Notes: generated from the letters alone by a model not told the origin. A stretch of 64,000 nucleotides of DNA from Beutenbergia cavernae DSM 12333 (GCF_000023105.1 NC_012669.1:4031025-4095024); one strand, 5' to 3'. Numbered from the stretch's first letter, positions 42,124 through 50,544 are shown. Made by a program: numbers and translations.

Positions 42124-43045
42124 CCTGGCCACCGCCGTCGGCTCCGCCGCCCCGACCCTCGACGACGGCACCGGACCGCCGCGAGCGCCGCGCAGCCGGG
42201 GGGCGTGGACCCGGATGCGCCGCCGCCCGACGTTCTGGGGTGCGACAGCCGTCCTCGGCGTGCTCACGCTGATCGCGCTCGTGCCGGGTCCGTTCGCCGG
42301 CTTGTTCGGCAACGGCGACCCCCGCGTGTGCGACATCTCGCGCCGTGCCGGCCTGCCCGAGCCCGGCCACCCCTTCGGGTTCGACGTGCAGGGCTGCGAC
42401 CTGTACGCCGGCGTGATCCACGGGGCCCGCTCCTCGCTCGTGGTCGGCGTCGTGGCGACGCTGCTCGCCGTGACGATCGCTGTCGCGCTCGGCAGCACCG
42501 CCGGGCTGGCCGGGCGGGCCGTGGACACGGTCGTGGTCCGCCTCACCGACATCTTCCTCGGCTTCCCGTTCCTGCTCGGCGCCGTCATCGTGCTCAACTC
42601 GATGCCGAGCCGCGGGCCGCTCACCGTCGCCGTCGTGCTCGCCGTCTTCGGCTGGCCGACGCTCGCCCGGCTCATGCGCTCGTCCGTGCGCAGCGTGCGG
42701 TCCGCCGAGTACGTGGAGGCCGCCCGGGCGTACGGCGACCGCGGCTTCCACCTGTTCCGGCGGCACATCCTCCCGAACGCGATCTCCCCGGTCGTGGTGC
42801 TCGCGAGCAACTCGATGGGCGCCGTGATCGTCGCGGAGGCGGCGCTGACGTTCCTCGGCGTCGGGCTGCGCGCGCCGTCGATCTCATGGGGGCTGCAGCT
42901 CAACGCGGGGCAGAACCAGTTCACGTCGCACCCGCACCTGCTGCTGTTCCCCAGCCTGTTCCTCGTCGTCACCGTGCTGTGCTTCATCGTGCTCGGCGAC
43001 GTGCTGCGCGACGCGCTCGACCCGAAGGTCGACGCGCGCGCATGA
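42116..43045 (+). CDS. Oligopeptide ABC transporter permease, DppC type
   Basis: 309 residues. N-terminal cytoplasmic tail then helices; RRRPTFWGATAVLGVLTLIAL is the first. The EAA loop reads VEAARAYGDRGFHLFRRHILPNAISPVVV, and the C-terminal GDVLRDALDPKV is diagnostic of DppC/OppC. An extracytoplasmic insertion with two Cys (about 65-95) follows the first helix. It completes the membrane channel with the DppB partner. 28 bp separate it from the PaiB-like gene. Confidence 0.93.
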   Translation: MTDLATAVGSAAPTLDDGTGPPRAPRSRGAWTRMRRRPTFWGATAVLGVLTLIALVPGPFAGLFGNGDPRVCDISRRAGLPEPGHPFGFDVQGCDLYAGVIHGARSSLVVGVVATLLAVTIAVALGSTAGLAGRAVDTVVVRLTDIFLGFPFLLGAVIVLNSMPSRGPLTVAVVLAVFGWPTLARLMRSSVRSVRSAEYVEAARAYGDRGFHLFRRHILPNAISPVVVLASNSMGAVIVAEAALTFLGVGLRAPSISWGLQLNAGQNQFTSHPHLLLFPSLFLVVTVLCFIVLGDVLRDALDPKVDARA

Positions 43046-43073
43046 TGTGCGGACGCGATCTGGAGGTGGGCAG

Positions 43074-43808
43074 GTGCTCGACGGCGTCGACCATCGGGTG
43101 ACGGACGTCGCCTGGGCGCGGGCGCTGGTGCGCCGGGTCGGGTGGGGGACGCTCGTCTCGACGACGTCCACCTCGCCGCCGTCGCCCGTGGCGAGCCACC
43201 TGCCGCTCCTCCTCGACCCCGGAGCCGGGGAGCTCGCCGTCCTGTCGCACCTGGGCCGGCCCGACGACGTCACGCACGAGCTCGCCGACGCCGCGCGGAT
43301 GGGCCGCGAGGTGCTCGTGACCGTCGAAGGACCCTCGGGCTACGTCTCCCCGTCCTGGTACTCGTGGGGACCGGCCGTCCCGACGTGGAACTTCCTCGCC
43401 GTGCACCTGTGGGGGGTGCCCGAGATCCTCTCGGCGTCCGACACGTTCGACGTGCTGCGGGCGACCGTCGCGCGGTTCGAGGACGAGCGCCCGTCGCCGT
43501 GGGTGCTGCCGGACGACGGCGACGGCGGCGCGTACGCCCGGCGGCTCGCGCCCGGCACGCTGGGCTTCCGGGTCCGGGCCACTCGCTGGCAGGGCAAGGC
43601 GAAGCTCAGCCAGGACAAGCCGCCCGAGGTCGTGGCTCGCGTGATCGCTGCGCTCGAGTCCGACCCGGTGCACGGCAACGCGGCGCTCGCGGCGGCAATG
43701 CGGGACGTGCACGGGTCGTCTGCGTCGACCGGCCTGGAGGCGACCCGGGGAAGGTCGGTTGCCGCGGAGGTCACCGATGATCCACACCGAGGGGACGGCA
43801 GCTCATGA
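43074..43808 (+). CDS. PaiB-like FMN-binding protein
   Basis: A 244-residue split-barrel protein of the PaiB family. Signatures are GWGTLVSTTSTSPPSPVASHLPLLLD, LSHLGRPDD, VTVEGPSGYVSPSWYSWGPAVPTWNFLAVHLWG and the C-terminal RWQGKAKLSQDKP. GTG 43074 is preferred over GTG 43047 because GGAGG lies 7 nt before it. PaiB was first described as a negative regulator in Bacillus but binds FMN-like cofactors, so an enzymatic role in the operon's pathway is equally possible. It overlaps the amidohydrolase gene by ATGA. Confidence 0.88.
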   Translation: MLDGVDHRVTDVAWARALVRRVGWGTLVSTTSTSPPSPVASHLPLLLDPGAGELAVLSHLGRPDDVTHELADAARMGREVLVTVEGPSGYVSPSWYSWGPAVPTWNFLAVHLWGVPEILSASDTFDVLRATVARFEDERPSPWVLPDDGDGGAYARRLAPGTLGFRVRATRWQGKAKLSQDKPPEVVARVIAALESDPVHGNAALAAAMRDVHGSSASTGLEATRGRSVAAEVTDDPHRGDGSS

Positions 43809-45415
43809 GCACGGTGCTGCGGAACGCGCGGCTGGTCGACGCGGGCGGGGCGGCGCACGGCTCGCTCGTCGACGTCGTGCTCGACGGCGGCTCCGTGGTC
43901 GCCGTCGCCTCGGCGCGTGGGGCCGGTGCTGGGCCGTCGCGTGGAGGATCGGTTGCCGCCGGCGCAACGAACATTCCACGCGCCGGGGGCGGGACCCGCG
44001 CGGATGCCCCGGGCGACGTCGACGTGGACGTCGAGGGACGCTGGGTGGCGCCCGGCCTCTGGGACGCGCACACGCACCTCGTGCAGTGGGCGCTGGTGCG
44101 GGCGCGGCTCGACGTGTCGGCGGCGGCGTCGGCGGCCGGCGCGGCCGACCTCGTGCGGGAGCGGCTGCGGTCGGCGCCGCCGCCCGCGGGCACGGTGCTC
44201 GTCGGGTACGGCTTCCGCGACGCGCTCTGGAGCGACGCCCCGCGGCAGGACGTGCTCGACGCCGCGGCCGGCGACGTTCCGGTGGTCCTGGTCAGCGGCG
44301 ACCTGCACTGCGGCTGGTTCTCGTCGGCCGCGCTGCGACGGTTCGGCGCCCCGGCGACGCCGGACGGCGTGCTGCGGGAGGAGCCGTTCCTGCGGATCCA
44401 GAACGACCTCGACGCCAGCACCGACGCGACGCGCGACGCGGGCGTGCTCGACGCCCTGCGGGAGGCGGCGACCCGCGGCGTCGTCGGCGTCGTCGACCTC
44501 GAGATCGCCGATGCGCTCGACGCGTGGCCGCGTCGCGCGCCCGCCGGGTCGCCCGCGGTCCGGGTGCGGGCGGGCGTCTGGCCGCAGCACCTCGAGCGGG
44601 TGCTCGACGCGGGGCTGCGCACCGGTGACCCGATCCCGGGTGCCGCCTCGGGTGTGACGCAGGGGCCGCTCAAGGTCATCGTCGACGGCTCGCTCAACAC
44701 GCGCACCGCGTACTGCCACGAGCCGTACCCGCCGGGCGCGACGGGCCGCGGCGTGCTGTCGGTCCCGCCGGACGAGCTGGAGAGCCTCATGGCCCGGGCG
44801 CACGCGGGAGGCCTCGCGTGCGCGATCCACGCGATCGGCGACGCCGCGAACACGCTCGCGCTCGACGCGTTCGCGCGCACCGGCGCCCGGGGGTCGGTCG
44901 AGCACGCGCAGCTGCTGACGTGGGACGACGTCGCGCGCTTCGCAGAGCTCGGCGTCGTCGCGAGCGTGCAGCCGGAGCACGCGCTGGACGACCGCGACGT
45001 CGCCGACGCCGTCTGGGCCGGCTGGACGGACCGCGCCTACCCGTTCGCGGCGCTGCACGCGGCCGGGGTGCGGCTCGCGCTCGGCTCCGACGCGCCGGTC
45101 GCGCCGCTCGACCCGTGGGTGGCGATGGCGGCCGCCGTGCACCGCTCGCGCGACGCCCGGCCCGAGTGGCACCCGGAGCAGCACCTGGACCCGGCCGTCG
45201 CGTTCGCGGCGTCCACGGACGGCGTGCCCCGCCTCGCGCCGGGCGGCCCGGGCGACGTCGTCCTGCTCGACGACGACCCGCTCGCCGCCTCCCCCGCCGC
45301 GCTCCGGGCGTTCGCCGTCGCCGCCACGATGCGCGCCGGCGCGTGGACGCACGTCGGCGCGGACCTCGCCGGCCTGCTGCCCGACGCCGCTCCCACGGCG
45401 ACGGGGCCCGCCTGA
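43805..45415 (+). CDS. Amidohydrolase family protein (YtcJ-like)
   Basis: 536 residues. The metal-dependent hydrolase barrel has the first His pair in GLWDAHTHL, later His in LHCGWFSSAAL, ACAIHAIGDAANTLALDAF and SVEHAQLLTWDD, and the catalytic Asp in LALGSDAPVAPLDPW; GGPGDVVLLDDDP closes the beta-sandwich. This is the YtcJ/NfdA (N-substituted formamide deformylase-like) group. A run of about 25 residues near 40-65 is extra to the usual N-terminal strand region and is encoded by a palindromic segment (43938-43982). Probable role: hydrolysing an amide after import. Confidence 0.88.
   Translation: MSTVLRNARLVDAGGAAHGSLVDVVLDGGSVVAVASARGAGAGPSRGGSVAAGATNIPRAGGGTRADAPGDVDVDVEGRWVAPGLWDAHTHLVQWALVRARLDVSAAASAAGAADLVRERLRSAPPPAGTVLVGYGFRDALWSDAPRQDVLDAAAGDVPVVLVSGDLHCGWFSSAALRRFGAPATPDGVLREEPFLRIQNDLDASTDATRDAGVLDALREAATRGVVGVVDLEIADALDAWPRRAPAGSPAVRVRAGVWPQHLERVLDAGLRTGDPIPGAASGVTQGPLKVIVDGSLNTRTAYCHEPYPPGATGRGVLSVPPDELESLMARAHAGGLACAIHAIGDAANTLALDAFARTGARGSVEHAQLLTWDDVARFAELGVVASVQPEHALDDRDVADAVWAGWTDRAYPFAALHAAGVRLALGSDAPVAPLDPWVAMAAAVHRSRDARPEWHPEQHLDPAVAFAASTDGVPRLAPGGPGDVVLLDDDPLAASPAALRAFAVAATMRAGAWTHVGADLAGLLPDAAPTATGPA
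43938..43982 (+). repeat. Nested palindrome inside the amidohydrolase gene
   Basis: The outer stem CGCGTGGA/TCCACGCG (43938-43945 and 43975-43982) encloses an inner stem GTTGC/GCAAC (43952-43956 and 43964-43968). The segment codes for a poorly conserved loop, so it resembles a small palindromic element tolerated in frame. Confidence 0.5.
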
Positions 45416-45416
45416 C

Positions 45417-46463
45417 GTGCGCGCCGTCGTCGTCGACGCGTTCGGCGCTCCCCCGCACGTGCGCGAGGTGCCGGACCCGACGTGCCCGCCGCACGGCGTC
45501 GTCGTCGACGTGCGCGCGACGGGCGTGTGCCGCAGCGACTGGCACGCGTGGGCCGGGCACGACGACGACGTCCGCGTCCCGTACGTGCCGGGGCACGAGC
45601 TCGCGGGCGTCGTGACGCAGGTCGGCCCGGACGTGCAGGGCTGGCGCGGCGGGGAGCGGGTCACGGTGCCGTTCGTGTGCGCGTGCGGGACGTGCTCGGC
45701 GTGCGCGGCCGGCGAGCACCAGGTGTGCGAACGCCAGGAGCAGCCGGGTTTCACGTACGACGGGTCGTTCGCCGAGCGGGTGGCGGTGCCGTGGGCGGAC
45801 GTCAACCTGGTCGCGCTGCCGGACGCCGTGTCCGACGACGCCGCTGCTCTTCTCGGGTGCCGGTTCGCGACGGCGTACCGCGCGGTGCGCACCCATGCCC
45901 GGGTCGGCGCCGGCGAGTCGCTGGTCGTGCACGGGTGCGGCGGCGTCGGGCTCGCGGCGGTGATGGTCGGCGTCGCGGGCGGGGCGCGCGTGGTCGCCGT
46001 CGACCCGTCACCGGACGCCCGGGCGGCGGCCGAGGCGCTCGGCGCCGGCGCCGCGCTCGATCCAGCGGGGATGACGCCGGACGGCGTCGCCTCCGCCGTC
46101 GTCGACCTCACCGGAGGCGGTGCGCGGGCCTCGATCGACGCCGTCGGCCACCCCGACGTCGCTCGCGCGTCGGTGCTCTCGCTCGCCCGCCGCGGGCGGC
46201 ACGTGCAGGCGGGCCTGCTCCTCGGCGACGCCGCCGCCGCGCCGATGGCCATGGACCGCGTCATCGCGTGGGAGCTCGAGCTCTACGGCTCGCACGGCAT
46301 GGCGGCCCACGACTACCCGGCGATGCTCGCCGAGATCGCGTCCGGCGCGCTCGACCCGGCGCGGCTCGTGGGCGCCGTCGTCGGCCTGGACGACGCCGCC
46401 GGGGCACTCGTCGCCATGGGCGGAGAGCCGGAGCATGCCGGGGTGACCATCGTCAGGCCGTAG
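45417..46463 (+). CDS. Zinc-dependent alcohol dehydrogenase
   Basis: 348 residues of the MDR superfamily. The catalytic zinc site is CRSDWH and GHE (VPGHELAG); the structural zinc cluster CACGTCSACAAGEHQVC has four Cys; the NAD loop is GCGGVGLAAVMVG followed by VAVDPSPDA, which suggests NAD. GTG 45417 starts one base after the amidohydrolase stop. It ends the operon and would oxidise an alcohol or reduce an aldehyde released by the upstream hydrolase. Substrate unknown. Confidence 0.93.
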   Translation: MRAVVVDAFGAPPHVREVPDPTCPPHGVVVDVRATGVCRSDWHAWAGHDDDVRVPYVPGHELAGVVTQVGPDVQGWRGGERVTVPFVCACGTCSACAAGEHQVCERQEQPGFTYDGSFAERVAVPWADVNLVALPDAVSDDAAALLGCRFATAYRAVRTHARVGAGESLVVHGCGGVGLAAVMVGVAGGARVVAVDPSPDARAAAEALGAGAALDPAGMTPDGVASAVVDLTGGGARASIDAVGHPDVARASVLSLARRGRHVQAGLLLGDAAAAPMAMDRVIAWELELYGSHGMAAHDYPAMLAEIASGALDPARLVGAVVGLDDAAGALVAMGGEPEHAGVTIVRP

Positions 46464-46496
46464 GGCGGCCCATCGCCTCGCACGCGGAGCGCAGGC

Positions 46497-47189
46497 TCAC
46501 TCCGAGACCAGATCGTCGCTCAGGTGCGGCATCCAGTCGACCCGGAGTGCCGTCACGGTGGAGTAGTCGGTCACCGCGGCGTCGGCGAACAGGCTGATCG
46601 CGGTGTTGTGCTTGAGGACCCACCCGCTCATCTGCTCGATGCCGAGCAACGCGCGGAACAGGTGCTGGAAGAACGCGCCGTGCGTGAGCAGCGCGACCAC
46701 GTCGCCGTCGTCGTGCTGGTGGCGGAGACTCGAGATCAGGGCGCGCGCCCGCTCGGCGTGCACCTCGTACTCGTGCTCGTAGGGCCTGGTGTACCAGCCG
46801 TCCGGTCCCACGCCCACGGGCAGCACCAGTCGCGCGCTCACCGCCTGGAGCGCGTCCGCCGTCGCCCCGGGGTGCGGCACGGGCGTGCCGTCCTCGTTGG
46901 CGATGAAGACGCCGTCCGTCTCGTAGGCGTCCAGGTTGCCGAGCAGCGGCAGGTTCAGCGCGTCCGCGAGCGGCGCCGCCGTCTGCACCGCCCGCGTCAT
47001 GAGGCTGGTGTGGAGGTGCGTGATCTGCCACGGCAGCGCGCCCTCCGCGACGGCGTCGGCGAGCCGGGCGGCCTGGGTGCGTCCGAGATCGGTCAGCTCG
47101 GGGTCGTGGTGCCGGCCGACCGAGGCGCCGGTCCGTTCGTACAGGAGGTTGTTGGCGGACTGGGCGTGCCGGATCACCACGAAGCGCAT
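46497..47189 (-). CDS. Histidine phosphatase family protein
   Basis: A 230-residue phosphoglycerate-mutase-like enzyme. The phosphorylated His lies in MRFVVIRHAQSANN; THLHTSLMTRAVQTA holds the second Arg; ERARALISSLRHQHDDGDVVALLTHGAFFQHLF holds the second His. ATG 47189 begins the protein at the normal position, and minus-strand GAGAAT ends 8 nt upstream, suggesting leaderless initiation. Substrate not predictable. It is divergent from a methyltransferase gene. Confidence 0.9.
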   Translation of the reverse strand: MRFVVIRHAQSANNLLYERTGASVGRHHDPELTDLGRTQAARLADAVAEGALPWQITHLHTSLMTRAVQTAAPLADALNLPLLGNLDAYETDGVFIANEDGTPVPHPGATADALQAVSARLVLPVGVGPDGWYTRPYEHEYEVHAERARALISSLRHQHDDGDVVALLTHGAFFQHLFRALLGIEQMSGWVLKHNTAISLFADAAVTDYSTVTALRVDWMPHLSDDLVSE

Positions 47190-47246
47190 GGGCGACGATT
47201 CTCCCTGACCCGAGCGACCGGTCGCCAACCCGGCCGCCCCGCCGAC

Positions 47247-47252
47247 TAGGGT
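47247..47252 (+). promoter_or_regulatory. -10 box of the leaderless methyltransferase gene
   Basis: TAGGGT ends 6 nt before ATG 47259; no ribosome site is seen. Confidence 0.55.
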
Positions 47253-47258
47253 CTGTGG

Positions 47259-47930
47259 ATGAGCCAGCAGACCGTCTCGCGGTACGACCCCCACGCCGAC
47301 TGGTACGTCGAGCACACCGGCGCGTGGGACTCCGCCGCTGCGGACGTCCTCCCGTCCGATCTGGCCGGTCAGCGGATCTTGGACCAGGCCTGCGGCTGGG
47401 GCCAGCTCAGTCGCATCCTCGCCGAGCGCGGCGCCCGGGTGAGCGGGGTCGACCTCTCCGAGAATCTCGTCGGCCATGCCCGGGAGCTCGAGGCGGCTGC
47501 GCCGCTCGGGATCGAGTACCTGGTCGGCGACGCCACGACCACGAGCTGGTGGGACGGCGAACCGTACGACCAGGTCGTCTGCAACATGGCGCTGATGGAC
47601 ATCGACGACCTGCCGGGGGCTCTGTCCGCGGCCGCGGCTGTGGTGGCTCCCGGCGGGCTGTTCACGCTCACGGTGTTCCACCCGTGCTTCCCCGGCCGAG
47701 CCGACGACCCGGACACGCTGCCCAGCTGGCCCCCGGACCGCGGCTACGCGGCCGAGGGCTGGTGGACCACGGGGCGCAGCGGCGTCCGCGGTCACGTCGG
47801 CGCGAACCACCGGATGCTCTCGACCTACCTCAACGCCGTGCTGGCGGCCGGCTTCGAGCTCGTCGCCGTCGGCGAGGAGGCGGGCGAGCTGCCCCGGATC
47901 TTCTGGGCCCGCGGCCGCCGCCGGGGCTGA
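47259..47930 (+). CDS. Class I SAM-dependent methyltransferase
   Basis: 223 residues with motif I RILDQACGWGQLSRILAERGARVSGVDLSENLVGHA, motif II YDQVVCNMALMDIDDL and motif III AAAVVAPGGLFTLTVFHPCF. The HPCFPGRADDP segment and the GVRGHVGANHRMLSTYLN end are typical of UbiE/Methyltransf_11-like enzymes acting on small molecules. Monocistronic. Methyl acceptor unknown. Confidence 0.9.
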   Translation: MSQQTVSRYDPHADWYVEHTGAWDSAAADVLPSDLAGQRILDQACGWGQLSRILAERGARVSGVDLSENLVGHARELEAAAPLGIEYLVGDATTTSWWDGEPYDQVVCNMALMDIDDLPGALSAAAAVVAPGGLFTLTVFHPCFPGRADDPDTLPSWPPDRGYAAEGWWTTGRSGVRGHVGANHRMLSTYLNAVLAAGFELVAVGEEAGELPRIFWARGRRRG

Positions 47931-47954
47931 CGACGGCGGCCGCGAGCGTGGCGG

Positions 47955-49295
47955 TTACGCGGGCCGCACGTTGTGGTTGCGGGAGAACACGTTGCCCGGG
48001 TCGTAGCGGCGCTTGACGGCGGCCAGGCGGTCGTACGTCGCGGGCGGGTACACGGCGGCGACGGCCGCCTCGGCGGTGGACGCGAGGAAGTTCGCGTAGG
48101 CGCCCGTGACGTGCGGGGCGAGCCTGGCCCACGTCGCGTCGAGGGCGGGCAGGGCCGCCTCGACCACCGGCTCTGGGCCGGCGGTGACGGTCACGACGAG
48201 CAGCTCCGCCGACCGGTGCGCGTACGCGGTCGCGTCCGCCGGGATCCGCGACACGGCACCGCCGACGCTACGGAGCGTGACGAACGGCGACTGCCCCGAC
48301 GCCCCGACCTCGGCGAGGACCCGCACCGCCGCGGACACCGACCCGCTGTCGACGAAGGCGCTCCGGACCACGAACCGGATCCCGGGTGGGGGCGTCGCAC
48401 CCGGCTCGAGGACGTCCGCGTACGGCTTGCGCGAGACGTCGTCGTCGATCACCGTGCCGAGGCGGCGGATCGGGTCGATCGCCCGGGCCGCGGCGTCGGC
48501 GTCGTCGCCGTCGAACGCGACGAGGATCTCTACGGGCGCGTCCGGCCCGCCGGCGAACGGGTTGGCGAAGCTCACCACGGACGTCAGCTCCTCCGGTGCG
48601 CCGCGCAGGTAGTCGGCCCAACCGGCGAGCACGTCGGCCGCTTCGGACGCCGGGAAGGTGATCCGGCCGTGGACGACGTCGGTCGTCGGGTGAGCCACGA
48701 AGTCGAAGGCCGTAACGATCCCGACGTTCCCGCCGCCACCGCGCAGGGCCCAGAACAGGTCGGGGTTCTCGTCAGCGCTCGCGCGGACCACGTGGCCGTC
48801 GGCGAGCACGACCTCGGCCGCCACCAGGCTGTCCAGGGCGAGGCCGTGCTTCCGGACCTTCCAGCCGATCCCGCCGGAGAGCGTCAGCCCGCCGACGCCG
48901 ACGCTGGCCGTGTCCCCCGAGGAGATCGCGAGCCCGCGTGGCCCCAGTGCGGCCGCGACCTGACCCCACGTGGCCCCACCGCCGATCCGCACGAGGCCGC
49001 GGTCGGCGTCGAGCACCTCCACCTGCGCGAGATGACCGAGATCGATCACGACGCCGTCGTCGACGGTGCCGAAGCCCGCGAACGCGTGGCCGCCGCCGCG
49101 CACGGCGAGCGGGAGTCCGGCGTCGACGGCGAACCGGACGCCGGCCTGCACCTCCGCCTCGTTCGTGGGCCGCAGGACGTACGCCGGGCGCGCCGAGGCG
49201 AGGACCGTGCGGCTGGCCGCCTCGTACCCGGGGTGCGCCGGCTCGATGATGTCGCCGCCGAAGCCGCGACGCAGAGTGTCGACCGTTGAGGTCAT
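47955..49295 (-). CDS. FAD-linked oxidoreductase (berberine-bridge/PCMH type)
   Basis: 446 residues. The FAD-binding PCMH domain spans about 35-215: RPTNEAEVQAGVRFAVDAGLPLAVRGGGHAFAGFG (its His could bind FAD covalently), GGGATWGQVAAALGPRGLAISSGDTASVGVGGLTLSGGIGW, and NLFWALRGGGGNVGIVTAFDF-like text. The C-terminal BBE motif is YDPGNVFSRNHNV. No signal peptide. GGAGG precedes ATG 49295. An ECF41-type promoter stands upstream, and the ECF41 sigma gene is divergent, so this is its probable target. Oxidises an unknown small molecule, transferring electrons to oxygen. Confidence 0.93.
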   Translation of the reverse strand: MTSTVDTLRRGFGGDIIEPAHPGYEAASRTVLASARPAYVLRPTNEAEVQAGVRFAVDAGLPLAVRGGGHAFAGFGTVDDGVVIDLGHLAQVEVLDADRGLVRIGGGATWGQVAAALGPRGLAISSGDTASVGVGGLTLSGGIGWKVRKHGLALDSLVAAEVVLADGHVVRASADENPDLFWALRGGGGNVGIVTAFDFVAHPTTDVVHGRITFPASEAADVLAGWADYLRGAPEELTSVVSFANPFAGGPDAPVEILVAFDGDDADAAARAIDPIRRLGTVIDDDVSRKPYADVLEPGATPPPGIRFVVRSAFVDSGSVSAAVRVLAEVGASGQSPFVTLRSVGGAVSRIPADATAYAHRSAELLVVTVTAGPEPVVEAALPALDATWARLAPHVTGAYANFLASTAEAAVAAVYPPATYDRLAAVKRRYDPGNVFSRNHNVRPA

Positions 49296-49331
49296 GATGG
49301 TCCTCCCGCTGTGATGTGCTGATGGACACCA

Positions 49332-49358
49332 GATGCCGGTGAGCCCATCGGCGTGACA
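49332..49358 (-). promoter_or_regulatory. ECF41-type promoter of the FAD oxidoreductase gene
   Basis: Minus strand TGTCACG (49358-49352), 16 bp, CATC (49335-49332): one mismatch in each half from the ECF41 consensus TGTCACA-N16-CGTC. Confidence 0.65.
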
Positions 49359-49399
49359 CGGTGTGACGTGAGTCACAGGGCACCCGACCGCTGTCGCGG

Positions 49400-49426
49400 T
49401 GTCACAGAACGGACGCGCCCGGCGTC
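49400..49426 (+). promoter_or_regulatory. ECF41-type autoregulatory promoter
   Basis: TGTCACA (49400-49406), 16 bp, CGTC (49423-49426), an exact match to the reported ECF41 consensus. It places the start codon at GTG 49435, with little or no leader. Confidence 0.8.
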
Positions 49427-49434
49427 TTGTGAGG

Positions 49435-50328
49435 GTGAGACACATCGACAGCGACCGCCCGGATCCCGCGACCGAGGCGTTCGTCGCCCACCGCAACCTG
49501 CTCTTCACCGTGGCGTACGAGATGCTCGGCTCGGCGGCCGATGCCGAGGACGTCCTGCAGGAGACGTGGCTGAAGTGGGTCGGCGTCGACCTCGCGCTGG
49601 TACGCGATCCGCGCGCGTACCTCGTCCGGATCACGACCCGCCAGGCGCTGACCCGGCTTCGGTCGCTCAGCCGACGCAAGGAGTCGTACGTCGGCACCTG
49701 GTTGCCCGAACCGTTGCTGACCGCGCCCGACGCCGCACAGGACGTGGAGCTGGCCGAGAGCGTCTCGATGGCGATGCTGCTGGTGCTGGAGACGCTGAAG
49801 CCGACCGAGCGGGCGGTGTTCGTGCTGCGCGAGGTGTTCGACCTGTCCTACGACGAGGTCGCCGAGGCCGTCGGCAAGACGCCGGCCGCCGTCCGGCAGA
49901 TCGCTCATCGGGCTCGGTCGCACGTCGCGGCGCGACGACCGCGCGAGCACGTCTCCCCCGCCGAGACGCGGGCCGTGCTCGCCGCGTTCCGGAGCGCGCT
50001 CGAGACCGGTGACCTGCGACGTCTGCTGGACGTGATGGCGCCCGACGTCGTCTTCCTCGCCGACGGCGGCGGCGTCGTGCGGGCCGCTCTGGAACCGGTC
50101 GTCGGCTCCGATGACGTGGGGCGCTTCCTGGGGGGCGTCGCCGAGCGCATGGGGTCGCTGCGGATCGTGGAGGTCAACGGCCACCCGGCGCTGCTCTTCG
50201 AGCGCGACGGCGCGGTCGAGACCGTCATGGCGGTGCGGGTGGAGCGCGGCCTGATCTCCGGGCTCTACGCCGTGCGCAACCCCGCCAAGCTGTCGCACCT
50301 GGGGCAGGAGACGACCCTGAGCCGCTGA
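49435..50328 (+). CDS. ECF41-family RNA polymerase sigma factor (SigJ-like)
   Basis: 297 residues: sigma2 at about 10-80 (FVAHRNLLFTVAYEMLGSAADAEDVLQETWLKW), sigma4 at about 105-165 (LETLKPTERAVFVLREVFDLSYDEVAEAVGKTPAAVRQIAHRARSHV), and a C-terminal SnoaL-like domain (about 180-297) that in this group replaces a separate anti-sigma factor. The expected linker after sigma2 and the closing NPAKLSHL are present. GTG 49399 lies inside the -35 box and is excluded; GTG 49435 is 8 nt after the -10. It should activate itself and the divergent oxidoreductase. Its ligand or signal is unknown. Confidence 0.92.
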   Translation: MRHIDSDRPDPATEAFVAHRNLLFTVAYEMLGSAADAEDVLQETWLKWVGVDLALVRDPRAYLVRITTRQALTRLRSLSRRKESYVGTWLPEPLLTAPDAAQDVELAESVSMAMLLVLETLKPTERAVFVLREVFDLSYDEVAEAVGKTPAAVRQIAHRARSHVAARRPREHVSPAETRAVLAAFRSALETGDLRRLLDVMAPDVVFLADGGGVVRAALEPVVGSDDVGRFLGGVAERMGSLRIVEVNGHPALLFERDGAVETVMAVRVERGLISGLYAVRNPAKLSHLGQETTLSR

Positions 50329-50341
50329 GCCGCGGCCGGCC

Positions 50342-50358
50342 CTGAGGCGGGGCCTCAG
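50342..50358 (+). terminator. Short hairpin after the ECF41 sigma gene
   Basis: CTGAGGC-GGG-GCCTCAG, a perfect 7-bp stem with 3-nt loop, 13 nt past the stop. Weak, without a T-run. Confidence 0.5.
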
Positions 50359-50436
50359 TCCCCGAGCGCCGACGCGATCGGGACGCGTCGCAGCCCCGGG
50401 ACGCCGTCGAAGTCTCGATCGAACGCGACGGAATTG
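50355..50436 (-). pseudogene. Possible 3' remnant of a VapC/PIN-domain gene
   Basis: The minus frame ending at 50355 reads ...SVAFDRDFDGVPGLRRV... before its stop. This resembles the last strand and helix of PIN toxins (fDRDFxxVPGLrR). Upstream in that frame the similarity is lost and no antitoxin gene is seen, so at most a fragment survives. Low confidence. Confidence 0.3.
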
Positions 50437-50544
50437 TGCGTGCCGCATCGCGACCGGACCTCGGCGGACCCGGGGGCAGGCCGCCGTCGCTCCGCCGGGA
50501 GCGAACGCGGGCACGATCCACCGCGCCACAGCGCTGAACCACAC

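Noticed and set aside
43340-46264. 974-codon minus-strand frame opposite the amidohydrolase and dehydrogenase
   Set aside because: Low-complexity Arg/Ser/Thr/Ala translation typical of antisense frames; plus-strand genes carry catalytic motifs.
49399-49434. GTG 49399 as start of the ECF41 sigma gene
   Set aside because: It overlaps the -35 box of the matching ECF41 promoter, so it lies upstream of the transcript.
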